A stretch of 7,437 nucleotides of DNA. It comes from Candidatus Izemoplasmatales bacterium (lineage in GTDB: Bacteria; Bacillota_I; Bacilli_A; Izemoplasmatales; Hujiaoplasmataceae). The position numbers and the translations under genes are program-made. The stretch's first letter is position 1. Each line of letters opens with the position of its first letter. Shown here one piece after another: positions 5,824 to 7,437 of the stretch. The notes beneath the pieces are model-generated. The model searched no databases. It had not been told where the DNA came from and saw nothing but the letters and a program-made list of their open reading frames with translations. The stretch lies in contig JAQVPE010000031.1 in NCBI GenBank assembly GCA_028702245.1, positions 1-7,437 of the forward strand, in the 5' to 3' direction.

Positions 5824-7437
5824 GCTTCTTGATTCTCCTTTTCCTTGAAGACGTAGAGTCTGGATCCGAAATCGCCCATCAAACGGACATGCTCATTATA
5901 TCCGGTCCCGATGAAGTTTTGTTTCGGGATGAACCCATTTTGATTATAGGTTAATCCCTTTTCCGATTGACACTCACTTTCAGCTTGCATCAGATAGCGG
6001 TTTTTTAGCAGATGGAACCAGATGCTATTTTGGCTGATTTTGATTGGCAACGCGTGTCTCACGAGATCCCCGAACATCGAGAGGTTGAAGTATTGTTTGC
6101 GGTTCTTGACCAAATACTCTTTCTCATCGTCTAGATCTCTAACTCTGATTTTCTCTAAAGCCCCATTGGGGTGTTCTAAAGCCTGATAGACACCTAGGAT
6201 CGCTGCTTTTTTGTCTTGGCTCGTCACCATCAATGAAGCCCCCTGATTCGCGAAAGGATTCTTGATCCTTGTCAACCTTCCAAATTGAAGGAGCTTTCGG
6301 TGCTCTTTATAAAAGGCGATTTGCTTTTGGATCACCTTTTTTTCAAAACTGGTGATTTTCGTGATATCGAGTTCATAGCCAAGCAAGCCGATACTGGCGG
6401 TGTTGAAACGCGTTTCTAGAGGGGTTTGCCTCAATGTCTGCATATTCGGGATATTGCTGACATGGGCTCCCATAACCGACTGCGGATAACACATAGAGGT
6501 GCCGAACTGGATTTTGAGACGTTCATATCCGTCGGTATTGTCAGAAGTCCAGATTTGCGGCATATAGTAGAGCATGCCCATGTCAAAGCGGTTCCCACCG
6601 CTGGCGCAAGCCTCAAACAAAACCTTGGGAAACTTCTTCGTGAGTTTCTCAAGCAAGTCGTAAAGCCCCAAATAATATCGGTGATAGAGGCTTCCCTGTT
6701 CCTCTTTTGGAAGATGACGGGAATACACATCAGAAAAGTTGCGATTCATGTCCCATTTGCAGTAAGAGATGTTAGCGCTCGCTAGAAGCGCAGAAAGCAC
6801 ATCAAAAAGATATTCACATACTTCTGGATTAGCGAGATCGAGGATCAGTTGGTTTCGCCCAAGCGAAGGCTCATAGTCAGGATGGCTGATTGCCCAGTCG
6901 GGATGGAGACGGAAAAGATCGCTGTCCGGATTGACCATTTCCGGTTCGACCCAGATGCCAAATGCGAGCCCCATCTCGTTGACTTTCCGGCACAAACCGC
7001 TGATACCTGAGGGAAGTTTTTTCCGATTTGGATACCAGTCGCCAAGCGAACTGGTGTCTGAATCGCGCTTGCCAAACCAACCGTCATCGAGCACAAAAAG
7101 CTCGATTCCTAGTTTTTTGGCAGCTTTTGCCAGTTTGAGCAGTTTTCGTTCATTGAAGGAAAAAGAAGTCGCTTCCCAGTTGTTAAGCAAAACCGGACGT
7201 TCGTGGTTTTGCCAGTCCGGTTTGATCAAATTATTATTTATTAGGTGATGGATGTTCTGGCTGAGTTTGTTCAGACCTTGTTCCGAATAACTGAGGATGA
7301 CTTCGGGAGTCACAAACTCGCTTTTCTTTTCCAAGTTCCAATAAAAATCAAAGGAATTGATCCCCATCATGAAACGCAACAAGTTGTGGGGGGTTACTTC
7401 CATCGAGGCTTCGAAATTGCCGCTGTAGACTAAGGAG
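5820..7437 (-). CDS. Alpha-galactosidase, glycoside hydrolase family 36 (partial, N-terminus beyond right edge)
   Basis: The enzyme hydrolyses terminal alpha-1,6-galactose from melibiose, raffinose, stachyose and similar sugars. The frame runs open to the right edge, with 538 residues visible. The ATG at 7403 is internal, because the 11 codons before it (SLVYSGNFEAS) match the GH36 beta-sandwich. Family enzymes such as Geobacillus AgaA have about 730 residues, so roughly 190 are missing. Numbering from that internal Met, I see LLNNWEATSF (72-81), LDDGWFGKRD (105-114), the nucleophile Asp218 in KWDMNR, CASGGNRFD (266-274) and the acid/base motif SDNTD (287-291), with D288 and D291 as candidates. 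The GYELD turn (342-346) and a beta-rich C-terminal domain follow, so the catalytic core looks intact. The gene overlaps the GH2 gene by ATGA and is upstream of it in one operon. Any regulator or sugar transporter would lie beyond the right edge. Likely cytoplasmic, but the N-terminus is not visible. Confidence 0.95.
   Translation of the reverse strand, partial: SLVYSGNFEASMEVTPHNLLRFMMGINSFDFYWNLEKKSEFVTPEVILSYSEQGLNKLSQNIHHLINNNLIKPDWQNHERPVLLNNWEATSFSFNERKLLKLAKAAKKLGIELFVLDDGWFGKRDSDTSSLGDWYPNRKKLPSGISGLCRKVNEMGLAFGIWVEPEMVNPDSDLFRLHPDWAISHPDYEPSLGRNQLILDLANPEVCEYLFDVLSALLASANISYCKWDMNRNFSDVYSRHLPKEEQGSLYHRYYLGLYDLLEKLTKKFPKVLFEACASGGNRFDMGMLYYMPQIWTSDNTDGYERLKIQFGTSMCYPQSVMGAHVSNIPNMQTLRQTPLETRFNTASIGLLGYELDITKITSFEKKVIQKQIAFYKEHRKLLQFGRLTRIKNPFANQGASLMVTSQDKKAAILGVYQALEHPNGALEKIRVRDLDDEKEYLVKNRKQYFNLSMFGDLVRHALPIKISQNSIWFHLLKNRYLMQAESECQSEKGLTYNQNGFIPKQNFIGTGYNEHVRLMGDFGSRLYVFKEKENQEA
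5835..5840 (-). promoter_or_regulatory. Ribosome binding site of the GH2 gene inside the GH36 coding end
   Basis: AAGGAG on the minus strand lies 11 bases before the ATG at 5823, within the last codons of the GH36 gene. The spacing is slightly long. Together with the four-base overlap it suggests that re-initiating ribosomes also contribute to translation. Confidence 0.6.

Noticed and set aside
6426..6785. Plus-strand and alternative minus-strand frames inside the GH36 gene
   Set aside because: They overlap the catalytic core of the GH36 enzyme, where both active-site motifs are intact, and show no family signature of their own.
7401..7403. The ATG at 7403 as the true start of the alpha-galactosidase
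   Set aside because: The frame stays open upstream to the window edge and encodes SLVYSGNFEAS, which matches the GH36 family interior. A start here would remove most of the N-terminal domain.

Overview
The window holds four protein-coding genes in two blocks. By eye the base composition is moderate. TGA acts as a stop: two genes end on it, one of them in a tight ATGA overlap, and Trp is encoded by TGG. A lipobox-type protease, Firmicutes-like GH36 and GH2 sequences, AGGAG-type ribosome sites and a CvpA-like membrane protein suggest Bacillota or a standard-code relative of the Mollicutes (Haloplasmatales, Izemoplasmatales or Erysipelotrichales type). This placement is an inference from protein style only.

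Left block (1-3410). A large minus-strand gene starts at 2339 and runs off the left edge, with 779 codons visible. Its N-terminal ~200 residues look like a CvpA-type four-helix membrane domain. The rest is an acidic, probably extracytoplasmic region containing six diverged repeats with a period of about 86 residues; the last repeat is cut by the window edge. Divergent from it, across a 142-bp AT-rich promoter region, lies a 292-residue lipoprotein with a complete trypsin/HtrA-type (S1C) catalytic triad and no PDZ domain. A strong hairpin terminator follows the protease.

Right block (3430-7437). Two minus-strand glycosidase genes overlap by four bases (ATGA). Upstream is a GH36 alpha-galactosidase whose N-terminus lies beyond the right edge. 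Downstream is a complete 797-residue GH2 glycosidase, probably a beta-galactosidase. Neither visible part shows a secretion signal, so they probably degrade imported alpha- and beta-galactosides (raffinose-family or plant galacto-oligosaccharides) in the cytoplasm. The block converges on the protease gene, with the hairpin between them.

The most notable point is the left block. In actinobacterial MarP a CvpA-like four-helix domain and a trypsin-like protease form one polypeptide. Here a CvpA-like protein with a repeat ectodomain and a membrane-anchored trypsin-like protease are separate, divergently transcribed neighbours. They could form a two-part surface system, but this is a hypothesis from domain content and adjacency. 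No RNA genes, mobile elements or CRISPR arrays were seen.
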